From the NCBI RefSeq assembly GCF_900176145.1, contig NZ_FWWY01000002.1, positions 184,657-248,656 on the forward strand: 64,000 bases of DNA. Reading direction: 5' to 3'. Position numbers and translations under genes: made by a program. The DNA is from Sulfobacillus thermosulfidooxidans DSM 9293. GTDB taxonomy: Bacteria; Bacillota; Sulfobacillia; Sulfobacillales; Sulfobacillaceae. Every line of letters starts with the position of its first letter. Position 1 is the first letter of the stretch. Under the pieces are notes generated by a model, which was not told the origin of the DNA, made no database searches, and saw only the letters and a list, made by a program, of their open reading frames with translations. Of the stretch, positions 27,667-36,995 are shown piece after piece.

Positions 27667-28610
27667 TGCGGGTGACAATTGCCGAACCCCGCGATTACGA
27701 CGCAATATTACGGTTGTGGGCTTCCGCGCTGCCTGTCGATTGGATCGGGAGGGAGCGGTTTTACACTGGCCTCCTCTGCGATCCAGCATTCCGGGACGAC
27801 TCTCTGTGGGTCGCGAAAACTCGTGGGCGTCACGTGGTTGGATTCGCTCTCATCTCAGCGCCCACAACACAGGGACGGAAAATGGGGGCGATAGCCGTGG
27901 AGGCCGCCTATCGAGGACAAGGAATCGGCACCCGCCTATGGCACGCGGTTTGTGCGACCGTGAACCCGGCGGAGTCTTTACGGGTCGACGGCATTTTTCC
28001 ACATGTGTTTATTCCCGGAGTGGATCGCACGCATTATGCCCCCGCGTGGCAATGGTTTTTACGGCGAGGATGCCAACCGGAACACCCTGTTGTGGCGATG
28101 GAACGGCTCTTGGACGATACGCCTATCGAACCGCAAATTACCTTGCCGAAAAAATTGGCGGCAAACGTTTATGTCGGCATTCTCCCACGCTGGCTTCGTC
28201 ATCGAGCATTGGAAACCGCGCGGTCCTTTGGCTCCGGATGGGAACGCGCCGTGCGGGAAACGTGGCAGCATGCATGCCGGCCCGAACGGGTGTTAGGAAT
28301 ATATACGGCCACCGAGGTGTTAGGAATCAGCGTGGTAGGAGGCTATGGCGAACCTCTGGGGCGATTGGGCCCGATCGGCGTGGTACCCGCGGTACGCGGG
28401 CAAGGATGGGGCAAAGCGTTGCTCCAATATACGTTACGCTATATGCGAACGCATGCGGTGTCCCGCGCATATTTTTTGCATTGCGTGGAAGGGAGTCCGG
28501 CCTATCATCTCTATCGCCATCAGGGATTCCACGTAATACGAACATTTGTGCCTATGATAAAATATGTCCACAATGACCCAAAATCCGGCAACGCAAGCCC
28601 CGGACTTTAG
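27663..28610 (+). CDS. Double-domain GNAT acetyltransferase
   Basis: 315 residues; start ATG 27663 overlaps the ROK stop (ATGA). Two GNAT domains in tandem: the first with AVEAAYRGQGIGTRLWHAV (residue about 80), the second with GVVPAVRGQGWGKALLQYTL and HCVEGSPAYHLYRHQGF near the end. The domain order is like that of mycothiol-synthase-type and aminoglycoside-like acetyltransferases. In an amino-sugar operon it may re-acetylate a hexosamine or a wall fragment; this is inference from context only. Confidence 0.75.
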   Translation: MMRVTIAEPRDYDAILRLWASALPVDWIGRERFYTGLLCDPAFRDDSLWVAKTRGRHVVGFALISAPTTQGRKMGAIAVEAAYRGQGIGTRLWHAVCATVNPAESLRVDGIFPHVFIPGVDRTHYAPAWQWFLRRGCQPEHPVVAMERLLDDTPIEPQITLPKKLAANVYVGILPRWLRHRALETARSFGSGWERAVRETWQHACRPERVLGIYTATEVLGISVVGGYGEPLGRLGPIGVVPAVRGQGWGKALLQYTLRYMRTHAVSRAYFLHCVEGSPAYHLYRHQGFHVIRTFVPMIKYVHNDPKSGNASPGL

Positions 28611-28727
28611 TCCTGGGCATACGCTGCGCTTTTGTTGGGATGGAACTGTCGGAGGTGTCCACTGCATCATGACGGACGGCTATTAAGCCCCCACACGTTC
28701 CGAGACATCTGTCAATGCATGCGATAC
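28597..28727. repeat. Hairpin and solitary IS-end remnant
   Basis: An imperfect hairpin (GCCCCGGACT, TTA, GTCCTGGGC; 28597-28617) overlaps the acetyltransferase stop; it lacks a T-tail but may end the operon. About 60 bases on, 28679-28727 begins CTATTAAGCCCCCA and matches the left end of the IS at 43812 at roughly three quarters of about 49 positions, including AGACATCT and GCGATACG. No transposase follows, so it is a solitary decayed terminus. Confidence 0.5.
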
Positions 28728-29063
28728 GGTGATGAGGCATCATCTCATATGAGACGGTCATAGGACCCGCAGCACTGCGCCCCGAAAGTCAAATGGGAGA
28801 CCTTGGCACGCCATAACCCCGGCTCGCTATCTATTCGTGCATAGCGATTGACAATTATCATGGAATTTCGGCACAATCCGACTCATGCAGACTTTCCTTC
28901 TCTTTATACTGACTCTAACGAGCGATTGCTCAGATAGGCTGCTCATTGTCAAGCCCCCATCCCGAATGCGTTTAGGATATGGATCGTCCGTTACCAGCAC
29001 TATACGTGGGGCTGGCCTATCCATCAGCAAATTCGTATTCGCTCGCCCGAGGAGAGAGCTGGA
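28728..29063. other. Gap of about 340 bases
   Basis: No gene was seen. The stretch starts with the inverted repeat-rich GATGAGGCATCATCTCATATGAG (read as short overlapping hairpins near 28731-28753). It holds no strong promoter that I can identify, although it must supply one for the downstream c-di-GMP gene. Confidence 0.4.
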
Positions 29064-31277
29064 TTGGTTGTCATGCTGGCACAATTTGTTATGGACGGGG
29101 TATTGATAGCCGGGTTATTAGTTGGGATGTGGGAATGGGGGGATCTACTACTCTTCCATCATAGAATCACCGCCAGTCGTATCCTCGTCGCTATCGGGTT
29201 GCCTGTGCTTCTCGTCATTGTGAACCGTTGGGGACCCATTACCATTCCGTTCGGGATTTATGTGGTCGCCCTGGTCGCCCTATGGACAGTGATGCCCCAC
29301 CCATCCTCCTGGCAAGTAGGGGGCAGTCTTGTCATCGTCGGGGCCGTGTTGGTTCATGACTTGGTAACTACGGGGGGAACCCTCCATAAGGCCATCGATC
29401 TGGTTGTTATTTTCATGTTGGTTCTGGGGTTACGTTGGGGCGCTCCACGTTTGACAGGGTTACGGAGACGCATGTTGCTTTATGGATCCGTCATAGGGAT
29501 CGCTCTTATTTCCATGGTTGCGAATCATGATGCATTCTCCGACCTAGTCATATCCCTTACGGCGGCGGGGGTAACCGTTTCGTATATCATAGGCCGCGCT
29601 GACCGAACCCACCGATGGGAACACGACATCTATCGAGCGGAACACGACGCACTAACCGGCACCTTAACGCGTTATGGACTTGAGACATGGCTCAGCCAAC
29701 TATCGGCCCAGGATCGGGCCATGGGCGTCGTGATCGCCTGCGATCTCGATGATTTCAAATGGTTTAATGACACGTGGGGTCATGAATTAGGGGATCAAGT
29801 TCTGCAAGCGTTTGCCGACCGCATTCTCACGGAACTCCGCACACAGGGTGCTGTCGTGCGACCGGGAGGCGATGAGTTTACCGTATGGTTTCCCGGCATT
29901 ACTCCTGACCAGGCTCCTGCCATCGTGGAGCGCCTTCATCGTGCTGTGACGGAGGACCCCTATACGTTAGCAACCGGTTCCTTCCATTTAGGCGTGTCCA
30001 TTGGCTGGGCCGTGGGAGAGCTCTCCGACGACACCGTCCGCGTAGCCGACCAAAATTTACTCCAAGCGAAACGGCATGGAAAAAACTGTATTGTCGCGAC
30101 GTTCGCCACACCGCAGAGCCCTTTGGCGGATGGACAGGCGCCGGCAGCGCACCTGGGTTGGCTTGCCGACGCGGCTCGGGCGTTATGGGCGCAATGGTCC
30201 ACGGCAGCCGTCTTAACCAATACGGCGGGAGCCATCGTCGCGGTAAATGCGGCCTATGAACAGTTGACGGGACGAACGTGGAATGAACTGGCTGCACAGA
30301 AACCCGGAATCAACAGTGCGGGGGAGACGCCTTCTCACGTCTATGATGCGTTATGGCAGACCTTAGAAGACGGCAAAACATGGCAAGGACATTTAAAAAA
30401 TCGCCGACCAGACGGCACCCCATGGTGGGCCTATGAGACGCTTGTTCCCATTTCCATCGGATCGCAAGTAGTTGGATATTGGGGCATAATTCAAGAATGT
30501 CCTACAGAGAGCCCTGTGACCGTCACATCCCCAACATCCTGTGATGCGCCTGAGACCAGCGCAGCAGATGATTTTCTGCGCCATCTAACGTTCAATGCCG
30601 TATTTCAACCGGTGGTCGATCTGCAGAGCGAATCGGTGATTGGACAGGAGGCCCTAATTCGTCCCCAATATCACGGACGTCTGCTGTCTCCCCTCACAGT
30701 CTTCGCTGATGCGCAAAAGGCGGGAGCCGTAGTTCAGCTGGATCGTGTGTGCCTGCAGGCTATCATCCGGACTATAAATGCACAAGGGCCGTGGCCACGT
30801 ACCCAGAAACTCTTTGTGAATGTCGTGAGTGCCACGTTAAAGGATCAGCTAACATTCCGCCGTGATTTGCAGCACCTCACTGCGGTGGTGCCACCAAACC
30901 AATTGGTCATCGAGGTGGCTGAGCGACACGTCGACGCGGTCGACTGGGAGGCGTTAGCACAACAGTATCCCGATGTGATCTTTGCCCAAGACGATGTGGG
31001 AACAGGGGAATCCGATCTAGCACGACTTGTGCGCTGGCGTCCCGCCTGGATCAAAATCGACATCGCGCTTGTCAACCGTATCGTCGACGATAATGGGACC
31101 CGGACACTACTGCGGGTGTTAACGGACTGGGCACATGGACTAGGATCGAAAGTTATTGCAGAGGGAGTAGAAACGGAGAGCCAAGTTATGATTCTCCGTG
31201 AATGTCAAGTGGATGCCGGCCAAGGCTATTTCTGGGCGCATCCGATGCCGCAGTGGATCACTCAGATGACCCGTTAA
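29064..31277 (+). CDS. Membrane GGDEF-PAS-EAL protein (c-di-GMP turnover)
   Basis: About 737 residues. Residues 1-190 hold six or so membrane segments. GGDEF domain at about 200-350 with an intact RPGGDEF motif, a PAS domain at about 375-480 (AAVLTNTAGAIVAVNAAYEQLTG), and an EAL domain at about 505-735. The EAL side keeps EALIRP, QDDVGTG, IKIDIAL and AEGVETE, so both synthesis and hydrolysis of c-di-GMP look possible. NVVSATL and IEVAER deviate slightly from the usual NVSP and LEITE. Start TTG 29064 follows GGAGAGAG; ATG 29073 is an alternative. Confidence 0.9.
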   Translation: MVVMLAQFVMDGVLIAGLLVGMWEWGDLLLFHHRITASRILVAIGLPVLLVIVNRWGPITIPFGIYVVALVALWTVMPHPSSWQVGGSLVIVGAVLVHDLVTTGGTLHKAIDLVVIFMLVLGLRWGAPRLTGLRRRMLLYGSVIGIALISMVANHDAFSDLVISLTAAGVTVSYIIGRADRTHRWEHDIYRAEHDALTGTLTRYGLETWLSQLSAQDRAMGVVIACDLDDFKWFNDTWGHELGDQVLQAFADRILTELRTQGAVVRPGGDEFTVWFPGITPDQAPAIVERLHRAVTEDPYTLATGSFHLGVSIGWAVGELSDDTVRVADQNLLQAKRHGKNCIVATFATPQSPLADGQAPAAHLGWLADAARALWAQWSTAAVLTNTAGAIVAVNAAYEQLTGRTWNELAAQKPGINSAGETPSHVYDALWQTLEDGKTWQGHLKNRRPDGTPWWAYETLVPISIGSQVVGYWGIIQECPTESPVTVTSPTSCDAPETSAADDFLRHLTFNAVFQPVVDLQSESVIGQEALIRPQYHGRLLSPLTVFADAQKAGAVVQLDRVCLQAIIRTINAQGPWPRTQKLFVNVVSATLKDQLTFRRDLQHLTAVVPPNQLVIEVAERHVDAVDWEALAQQYPDVIFAQDDVGTGESDLARLVRWRPAWIKIDIALVNRIVDDNGTRTLLRVLTDWAHGLGSKVIAEGVETESQVMILRECQVDAGQGYFWAHPMPQWITQMTR

Positions 31278-31732
31278 CGTGACAGCCGTGGGAGGTGGAG
31301 TTCTCGGGTTTACTGATAAGGACATTGATACACAGTGCATATCCGTCAATAGGTTATGCCGCTATCATCCAAATCCTGCCACGGAGAATTCAGACGATTC
31401 GCAGCAGAGCGATGGGCCGTTAGAAACCCTTCACGGCCCCCACGCTGCAGACTGGGCGGTACGGATTAGCCAATGAGTGCTGCGAGCTATTTCAAAAAAT
31501 AGGGATGCGCCACATACATTGGCCAAATGGCCTCAATAACGATCATGGAAGACCTTAACCGACACAAGAGCGTTCAAATGCGACATCTCTCAGCAAAATG
31601 TGGGAGTAGTTCATATTTACTCCTTTTGGACTGTTGTAGGGTGGACTTTCAGGCCTACCCATCCCGAGGATGACGGTCGATTCTAGAAAGAGACGAAAAC
31701 TTTTAGAGAAAAGGAAAGGCAGGTGTTTCACA
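31278..31732. other. Gap of about 455 bases
   Basis: No supported gene. A GTG frame at 31279-31476 has no ribosome site or recognisable sequence. The last 60 bases before the DoxX gene contain AGAAAAGGAAAGGCAGG, which supplies its ribosome-binding site. Confidence 0.4.
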
Positions 31733-32326
31733 ATGTTCAAGGACCCGGTATCCAATAAGGCGTGGGACAATTCGGGGAAGGAAGATTCGGCGCGGAAGAA
31801 TAGACAAAAACTGGTGGGAGGATTACGCATCGTGTTTGGGCTATTCTGGCTCATGGATGCGCTACTCAAATGGTCGCCAGCGTTCTTTCACGAGTACGTG
31901 GGCCTGTTAAAAGCCGCCGCGGCCGGACAGCCCCCGTGGTTACATCCCTGGTTTCATGGCTGGATTGCGCTAGTGTCGCCGCACCCCGATATGTGGGCCT
32001 TTCTGACCGCTTTGATAGAAACGGTCACCGCGCTGGGACTGCTATTGGGATTCGCCCAAAAACTGGGGTATCTTATAGGAAGTCTCTTTAGTTTAGCGAT
32101 ATGGAGCACGGCGGAAGGGTTTGGCGGGCCGTATACCCCGGGCGCCACCGATATTGGGACATCGATTATTGACTTTTTAGTCTTTGTCTATTTGGCCGCC
32201 ATGCAATATATGGAAGGATTGCCAGCATATAGTCTCGATCGATGGATCATTGCCCACTGGACGCCCTGGCGGAAGATTGCGACGTTTGCGACCGATACGA
32301 CCGTGTCCCCCGCTGGAAAGTCATGA
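31733..32326 (+). CDS. DoxX-family membrane protein
   Basis: About 197 residues from ATG 31733, after AAAGGCAGGTG. Four membrane segments: LRIVFGLFWLMDALLKW, then FLTALIETVTALGLLLGF, YLIGSLFSLAIWST and IDFLVFVYLAAMQY. The family includes the DoxD/DoxX subunits of thiosulfate:quinone oxidoreductase and general redox or respiratory-chain helpers. The segment FGGPYTPGATDIGTS resembles archaeal and acidophile DoxD/DoxX proteins. Its role in sulfur oxidation here is inferred from family and likely host. Confidence 0.75.
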   Translation: MFKDPVSNKAWDNSGKEDSARKNRQKLVGGLRIVFGLFWLMDALLKWSPAFFHEYVGLLKAAAAGQPPWLHPWFHGWIALVSPHPDMWAFLTALIETVTALGLLLGFAQKLGYLIGSLFSLAIWSTAEGFGGPYTPGATDIGTSIIDFLVFVYLAAMQYMEGLPAYSLDRWIIAHWTPWRKIATFATDTTVSPAGKS

Positions 32327-32732
32327 CGGTCAGCTGTCCGCACTCCGCATTGTCATCAAATTAGGCGGTTCAGGCAGTCTAGCCGCCATCAACAACTATT
32401 CAGCCCAACACACTGGGCACGACGTTGACCGCGAGCGCACTCGCTCGGGGACCGGAGAACGGTAACGTTAGAACTGGTTGGAAGAGTTTGTAGGACCGGT
32501 GCATGGTATAATAGCCCAAACTGTACGAGTTGTGGCTTGGGTATGTCTTCTTCTCTCGTCATTGTGGACGAGAGCATGAGATGATGACAAGTCCGATTGT
32601 GGTCATGGTGGCCCCGCCGTCGTTTGTGCATGGGATTATGTGTTCTATAGCTCCAGCCACAAAGAATAACAGCACTAGATGACACAATTTTTCGCACCAT
32701 TCGATAAGGTTACGCGAGAAAGGGTCTGCAAC
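32327..32732. promoter_or_regulatory. Intergenic region with extended -10 promoter
   Basis: About 400 bases without a gene. A perfect stem CGAGCG-CACT-CGCTCG lies near 32432-32447. An extended -10, TGGTATAAT, lies at about 32503-32511 on the plus strand and could start transcription of the diguanylate cyclase and sigma-factor pair. Its -35 is poor, as is common with extended -10 promoters. Confidence 0.45.
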
Positions 32733-34211
32733 ATGAGCTGGTCTTATCGCTCGGCACTGAATATGGTTGCCCGTGCTGTAACGGGAGTCTTATTCATCTG
32801 GTGGGCAATTCTCGGATGGCACGATCCGGTCATCTGGACAACGGGTGACATGCCGCATGGCATTTCTCGCCTGACGCAATGGCTCACTATCGGGTTGATG
32901 GCGAGCGGCGTAAACCTTTTCAATGTGCCGATTATCCCGTTGCGGGGAAAAACCGTGCAGGTGCGTCTTAATACGGTAGAAGCAACGGTCATGGTCGTGC
33001 TCATTCATAATGGCTTGTGGGCGGCACTGACGGTTTCGGGCACTGCTAGTGTCGCCTTGTGGGTTAGCTATGCTCTTGACGGTGTTCTGCGACGATTCCC
33101 GGCCATACACCCGTGGCGTGAGCGGTTCTGGCGATCTGTGGGGGATGACCCCAACTTTGTGGTGCCCCGGCGTCTCCGGTTGATGCTCCTTAATGCAGTG
33201 CTCGATCTAGCCGGAATCTGTGCGACGCAAGGCCTCATTGAAGGGACTCTCTTTCGAGGGCACATCTGGATAGGCCCAGGCGCGCTGATATTCGCCATCG
33301 GCCTTGGTGTCGGGACATTTAATGGATGGGAACTCGCCGCGATAATGCTGGGCACACACTCCCGGGTTCTCGGTCCCCAGCAGCGGAGGTCCTCTGCGCT
33401 TCAGCAAATAAGCGTCATTTACTTCTTAGTTGCTGGATACAACTGGTTTTGGGGAGCGATGATGTGGGCTGGTTGGACAGTCTGGGGCTTAGGGGGAATG
33501 GCGTTAGTGCATTGGGGCCTGTGGCGGACGCGGCAACGTGTCATAGTCTCGGAATTATTAGCCGAGGAGCAAGCGCAAAGAGATCAACAGTATCGCATGG
33601 CCACGACCGATGTACTAACGGGCTTACCCAATCGGCGGGCCACCGAAGACTATGCCCTGCAGTTGGCACGAGCTCAAATTCCGACAGCGGTCGTGGTGGT
33701 GGATATTGACTGGTTTAAACGGATCAATGACACCTGGGGCCATGATACGGGTGACTTCGTCTTGACACAGGTGGCGAAGTTATTGCAATATGAGCATCGC
33801 CATCCGGGGCCATGGGCCGATTTTGTGGGACGTTGGGGCGGCGAAGAATTTTTGTTGTTGTGGCCGCAATGTCCTTCGACGCGCGCCCAAGACAAATGTG
33901 AAACCTTATGCTCTCGCATCGCCCAAACACCCATCGTCTGGACATCTGAAAGCGGCGTGTCGATTCCTATTCATCTTACGGTATCGGTGGGGCTGGCTCT
34001 GTGGTCACCGCACCCAGAGCCGGATCACACACCGCTGGAGGCGTTTCGATGGGCTGACCGGGCTTTATATGAGGTCAAACGGCATGGTCGAAACAACTGG
34101 CAAGGGGTGACTAGTTATCCGCCCGCGTCGCCGACGGTTCATTGGATGCGGTCGTGGGCGCATGCTTCAGGCGAATATCGTGAGAACGGGGGAGAACAAC
34201 ATGAACAATAA
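32733..34211 (+). CDS. Membrane diguanylate cyclase (GGDEF)
   Basis: About 492 residues from ATG 32733, with AAAGGG upstream; an earlier ATG 32679 lacks a site. About seven membrane segments in residues 1-270, a short linker coiled coil (SELLAEEQAQRDQQYRMA) and a C-terminal GGDEF domain with TDVLTGLPNRRATEDYA, DIDWFKRINDTWGHDTGD and the active site RWGGEEF. There is no EAL domain, so it should only make c-di-GMP. Its stop lies 11 bases inside the following sigma-factor gene, so the two were cotranslated. Confidence 0.9.
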   Translation: MSWSYRSALNMVARAVTGVLFIWWAILGWHDPVIWTTGDMPHGISRLTQWLTIGLMASGVNLFNVPIIPLRGKTVQVRLNTVEATVMVVLIHNGLWAALTVSGTASVALWVSYALDGVLRRFPAIHPWRERFWRSVGDDPNFVVPRRLRLMLLNAVLDLAGICATQGLIEGTLFRGHIWIGPGALIFAIGLGVGTFNGWELAAIMLGTHSRVLGPQQRRSSALQQISVIYFLVAGYNWFWGAMMWAGWTVWGLGGMALVHWGLWRTRQRVIVSELLAEEQAQRDQQYRMATTDVLTGLPNRRATEDYALQLARAQIPTAVVVVDIDWFKRINDTWGHDTGDFVLTQVAKLLQYEHRHPGPWADFVGRWGGEEFLLLWPQCPSTRAQDKCETLCSRIAQTPIVWTSESGVSIPIHLTVSVGLALWSPHPEPDHTPLEAFRWADRALYEVKRHGRNNWQGVTSYPPASPTVHWMRSWAHASGEYRENGGEQHEQ

Positions 34212-34569
34212 CCTCGACAGGAGACGCACTAGGGTCTCTTCGCAAAGCCGGACGCCCTGGCAGACTAATGATCCTCCACAACAGACCGCGGAGGATCCGG
34301 ACGACACAACGTGGCACTACTGGATAGCCCGTGCGCAAGCGGGCGATGAGTCGGTGTGGGAGCAGATTTTTGCGGCGACCGATGCGTTAGTCCGCCGCAT
34401 GCTCCGGGCCTATTATTGGCCAGGGATCGACAGCGATGGGGACGATGGGGAACAAATTGCACGAACCGGCGTATGGCAAGCCGTGATGCAGTATCAGCCC
34501 ACCCGTCAGGTCCCGGTGCGGGCCTGGCTGCGGTGGGTCATTCGTCGACGGCTCGTAAGCGTCAAATAA
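34201..34569 (+). pseudogene. Sigma factor (sigma-70 family, SigH-like), region 2 half, split by IS66
   Basis: ATG 34201 follows GGGGGAG and overlaps the diguanylate cyclase end. The frame contains sigma region 2: YWIARAQAGDESVWEQIF, VRRMLRAYYWPGIDSDGDDGE and QPTRQVPVRAWLRWVIRRRL. At base 34554 the IS66 element begins, and only five IS-encoded codons follow before a stop. The other half, with region 4, lies beyond the IS (36996-37369). The intact protein would be about 240 residues. Confidence 0.85.
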
Positions 34570-34609
34570 TCCCCACCTTGCGGTGGGGATTCTCGTGTGT
34601 TCTGAATTC

Positions 34610-36181
34610 TTAAGGGGTTGCCGGATTGGCAGGAGTTCTGACGTGGGCCGGGAGCGTCGGCGACCAGGGCAGGCAGTCGGCCCAGCTGGCGGCGTTCGAG
34701 AGGTCGCGTTGCGGCAATTGTTCGAAGAGATATTGGAGATAAGCACGCGGTTCCAAGCCGTTTTCTTTGGCGGTTTGAATGAGACTCAAGGTGATCGCGC
34801 TGGCTTGCGCTCCGCGCGGCGTGTTGGCAAAGAGCCAGTTTTTGCGGCCCGTCACAAAGGGTTTGATGGCCCGTTCACTGCGGTTGTTGTCTACCTCGAG
34901 TCGTCCATCCTCGAGAAATCGCGTCAGCGGTTTCCATTGATTCAGGCAATAGGTCACCGCCTTGCCCAAGGGACTGTGGGGCAGGGTGTGCCGTTTTTGC
35001 CGACGTAACCATTGCGCAAAGCGAGCCAAAACCGGGCGACTCCGCGCGTGCCGCGCGGTGTGCCGATCCGCCGCGGAGACATCCCGCAGATCCCGTTCGA
35101 TGCGGAAGATCGCGTTGCAGAATTCGAGTCCGTCCCGAATGGCGCTCGGGCCGTCGCGGGCCGCCGGCGGCAACGTTTGCAGGGCCTCAACAAAATACCG
35201 TCGTGCATGCGCCCAACAGCCGATCAGCGTGGCATCTGGGACCTCGCGATAGCCGACATAGCCGTCACATTGCAAGTAACCCCGAAATCCCGTCAGAAAT
35301 TGTCGCGCATAGGCTCCCTGCCGTCCCGGCTGATACTCATAGAGCACAATCGGGGGACCCTCTCGTCCCGTTCGATAGAGCCACATATAGGATTTTTGCT
35401 CGGCCCGGCGGCCCGTTTCATGGAGTACGGTCAGCGTCGTTTCATCCGCTTGCACGATATCCTGCTGAACCAAGGAGTGCTTCAACGTCCGATAGACGGG
35501 TTTGAGCCACGTGTGCGCGGCATAAATAACCCAGTTGGCTAAGGTCTGACGGGACAACGGCACGCCAAGGCGTGCCCACTCCTGTTCCTGCCGATACAGA
35601 GGCAGATGTTCGGTAAATTTTTGGTGGAGGGTAAAAGCCAAAAGGGACGGGGACGCCAGACTTCCGGGATAGACCGGGCGGGGCATCGGAGCCGTTTTGA
35701 TAGGCGTGGTGAGCGCGTCGCGCTCACACTGCCGACACGCGTAAACCTCTTGGACATGTTCGATGACTTTGACTTGCGCGGGAATGACTTGTAACTCTCG
35801 ACGGATTTCCTGGCTCATCGCATGCAGGGGGCCGTGACAGGTGTCACAGACCCGGTCACCCTCCGGAAGAACGTAGGTAATGCGCTCCACGGGCAGATGA
35901 GCTAAGGCCAATTCGCGCTGTCCCGCCGTCTTTTTCTTGCGCGTATACGTGATGGTTTCTTGGGCAGCATCCATCGGCGATCCCGCCAGCGTTTCCGCTT
36001 CGTTAAAAAGGTGCAGTTGGTGGGCATCAGACCGTTCTTGGGAGGCCCCGAATTGACGATGTTTGGCTAAGCGAAACTGTTCTTCATACCATTGCACGCG
36101 CTGCTGCAGTTCGGCTATTTGGTGTTCTAGACGGGCGACTTCGGCGGCCCATTGTTCGACGGTACGTTCGGATGACATCAT
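34610..36181 (-). CDS. tnpC: IS66 transposase TnpC
   Basis: 523 residues. An N-terminal coiled coil (VARLEHQIAELQQRVQWYEEQF) is followed by a zinc-binding region (DTCHGPL and CRQCERD), the catalytic domain with QADETTLTVL and the C-terminal VDNNRSERAIKPFVTGRKNW typical of IS66. Length is normal for the family, and no damage was seen. The start ATG is at 36181. Confidence 0.95.
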   Translation of the reverse strand: MMSSERTVEQWAAEVARLEHQIAELQQRVQWYEEQFRLAKHRQFGASQERSDAHQLHLFNEAETLAGSPMDAAQETITYTRKKKTAGQRELALAHLPVERITYVLPEGDRVCDTCHGPLHAMSQEIRRELQVIPAQVKVIEHVQEVYACRQCERDALTTPIKTAPMPRPVYPGSLASPSLLAFTLHQKFTEHLPLYRQEQEWARLGVPLSRQTLANWVIYAAHTWLKPVYRTLKHSLVQQDIVQADETTLTVLHETGRRAEQKSYMWLYRTGREGPPIVLYEYQPGRQGAYARQFLTGFRGYLQCDGYVGYREVPDATLIGCWAHARRYFVEALQTLPPAARDGPSAIRDGLEFCNAIFRIERDLRDVSAADRHTARHARSRPVLARFAQWLRRQKRHTLPHSPLGKAVTYCLNQWKPLTRFLEDGRLEVDNNRSERAIKPFVTGRKNWLFANTPRGAQASAITLSLIQTAKENGLEPRAYLQYLFEQLPQRDLSNAASWADCLPWSPTLPAHVRTPANPATP

Positions 36182-36238
36182 AAAGTATCATTCGCCACCC
36201 GAAGGCCCAATTCCTTGTCCCACCGAAATTTTTCTCGA

Positions 36239-36595
36239 TCAGAGGACATGCCGATGACGCAAGGCTTGATACGCTGCGGGTTGTTCCAGGGATAGTCCAT
36301 CCAGAAGCCACTGCAATTGGCGCAGCGTAATGGCCTGGGGCGAGGTCGTGGCCGTCATCGGCCACGCTAAGTGGCCGCGTTCCAACCGGAAGTAATGGAG
36401 CCAAAAGCCATGATCGGCCCATTCCAAAATTTTCAGTTTGTTGCGCTCCCGATTGCAAAAGACAAAGAGCGCCGCACTACAGGGATCCAAGTGGAAGGTA
36501 CTGTGGACCAAGGCAGCCAAACTGTCAATGGATTTCCGCAAATCGGTCGCCCCCACCGCTAAATACACGGGACGGCTCGTCCCGCCGATAATCAT
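36239..36595 (-). CDS. tnpB: IS66 accessory protein TnpB
   Basis: 118 residues from ATG 36595, overlapping the tnpA stop (ATGA). Recognised by VYLAVGATDLRKSIDSLAA, FVFCNRERNKLKILEWADHGFWL and YFRLERGHLAWP, which are hallmarks of the IS66 Orf2 family. It is required for transposition in studied IS66 elements, but its biochemical role is not settled. It is unrelated to the IS605 TnpB nuclease. Confidence 0.95.
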   Translation of the reverse strand: MIIGGTSRPVYLAVGATDLRKSIDSLAALVHSTFHLDPCSAALFVFCNRERNKLKILEWADHGFWLHYFRLERGHLAWPMTATTSPQAITLRQLQWLLDGLSLEQPAAYQALRHRHVL

Positions 36596-36906
36596 GACGA
36601 CAGAGCCCGGACAACCGCTTGAAACAAGGGCGGATCGAAATCGGGACCGACCCGAATTTCTGCCGGACCGATGCGGACGATCAATGTGGCCCCCGGGTTC
36701 GTCGCCGTTGGCGACGGCCACGCCACCCAAGCGGGTGGTGCGGCATGCTGAGTCGCTGCCCGGAATTTGCGGAGCCAATACGCTAATTGATGAACGGTCA
36801 CTCCATGGGCTGCGGCCCATTGCGGCCGCGTTTGACCACTCGCCTGAAAGTCCGCTACCCGTTCTGCCCAAACTTCCTGTAACGCTTCGTGTTCCTCGTG
36901 TGTCAT
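36592..36906 (-). CDS. tnpA: IS66 accessory protein TnpA
   Basis: 104 residues. Small IS66 Orf1-type protein with a helix-turn-helix (FQASGQTRPQWAAAHGVTVHQ, then LAYWLRKFR) and a C-terminal part ending IRVGPDFDPPLFQAVVRAL. It probably binds the IS ends. ATG 36906, and its stop overlaps the tnpB start. Confidence 0.85.
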   Translation of the reverse strand: MTHEEHEALQEVWAERVADFQASGQTRPQWAAAHGVTVHQLAYWLRKFRAATQHAAPPAWVAWPSPTATNPGATLIVRIGPAEIRVGPDFDPPLFQAVVRALSS

Positions 36907-36995
36907 GACCCATCACCTCATCCTATTTTGGGGGAATTATGGATCAATGTCCCCAAAATCAGAAGGTGGGGATTATTTGACGCTTACGACGGCTC

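Larger units (their letters stand above)
34555..36987 (-). mobile_element. IS66-family element, complete
   Basis: 2433 bp with inverted repeats that begin GTAAGCGTCAAATAATCCCC at both ends, about 25 bases matching, with the GTAA terminus usual for IS66. An 8-bp target duplication, GACGGCTC, flanks it (34547-34554 and 36988-36995), the length known for this family. It carries tnpA, tnpB and tnpC on the minus strand. A subterminal hairpin (AATCCCCACC-TTGC-GGTGGGGATT) lies inside the left end. It is inserted in a sigma-factor gene. Confidence 0.95.

Noticed and set aside
27596..28576. Plus-strand frame of 326 codons overlapping the ROK end and the acetyltransferase
   Set aside because: Arg-rich shadow frame; the acetyltransferase frame has two clear GNAT motifs and a coupled start.
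28597..28617. Hairpin as a complete IS605 right end
   Set aside because: Similar in style but lacks the GCAGTTCAC terminus and any tnpB upstream; listed only as a hairpin.
36239..36916. Longer 225-codon version of IS66 TnpB
   Set aside because: The extra N-terminal part overlaps tnpA in another frame; the family start is the ATG at 36595.
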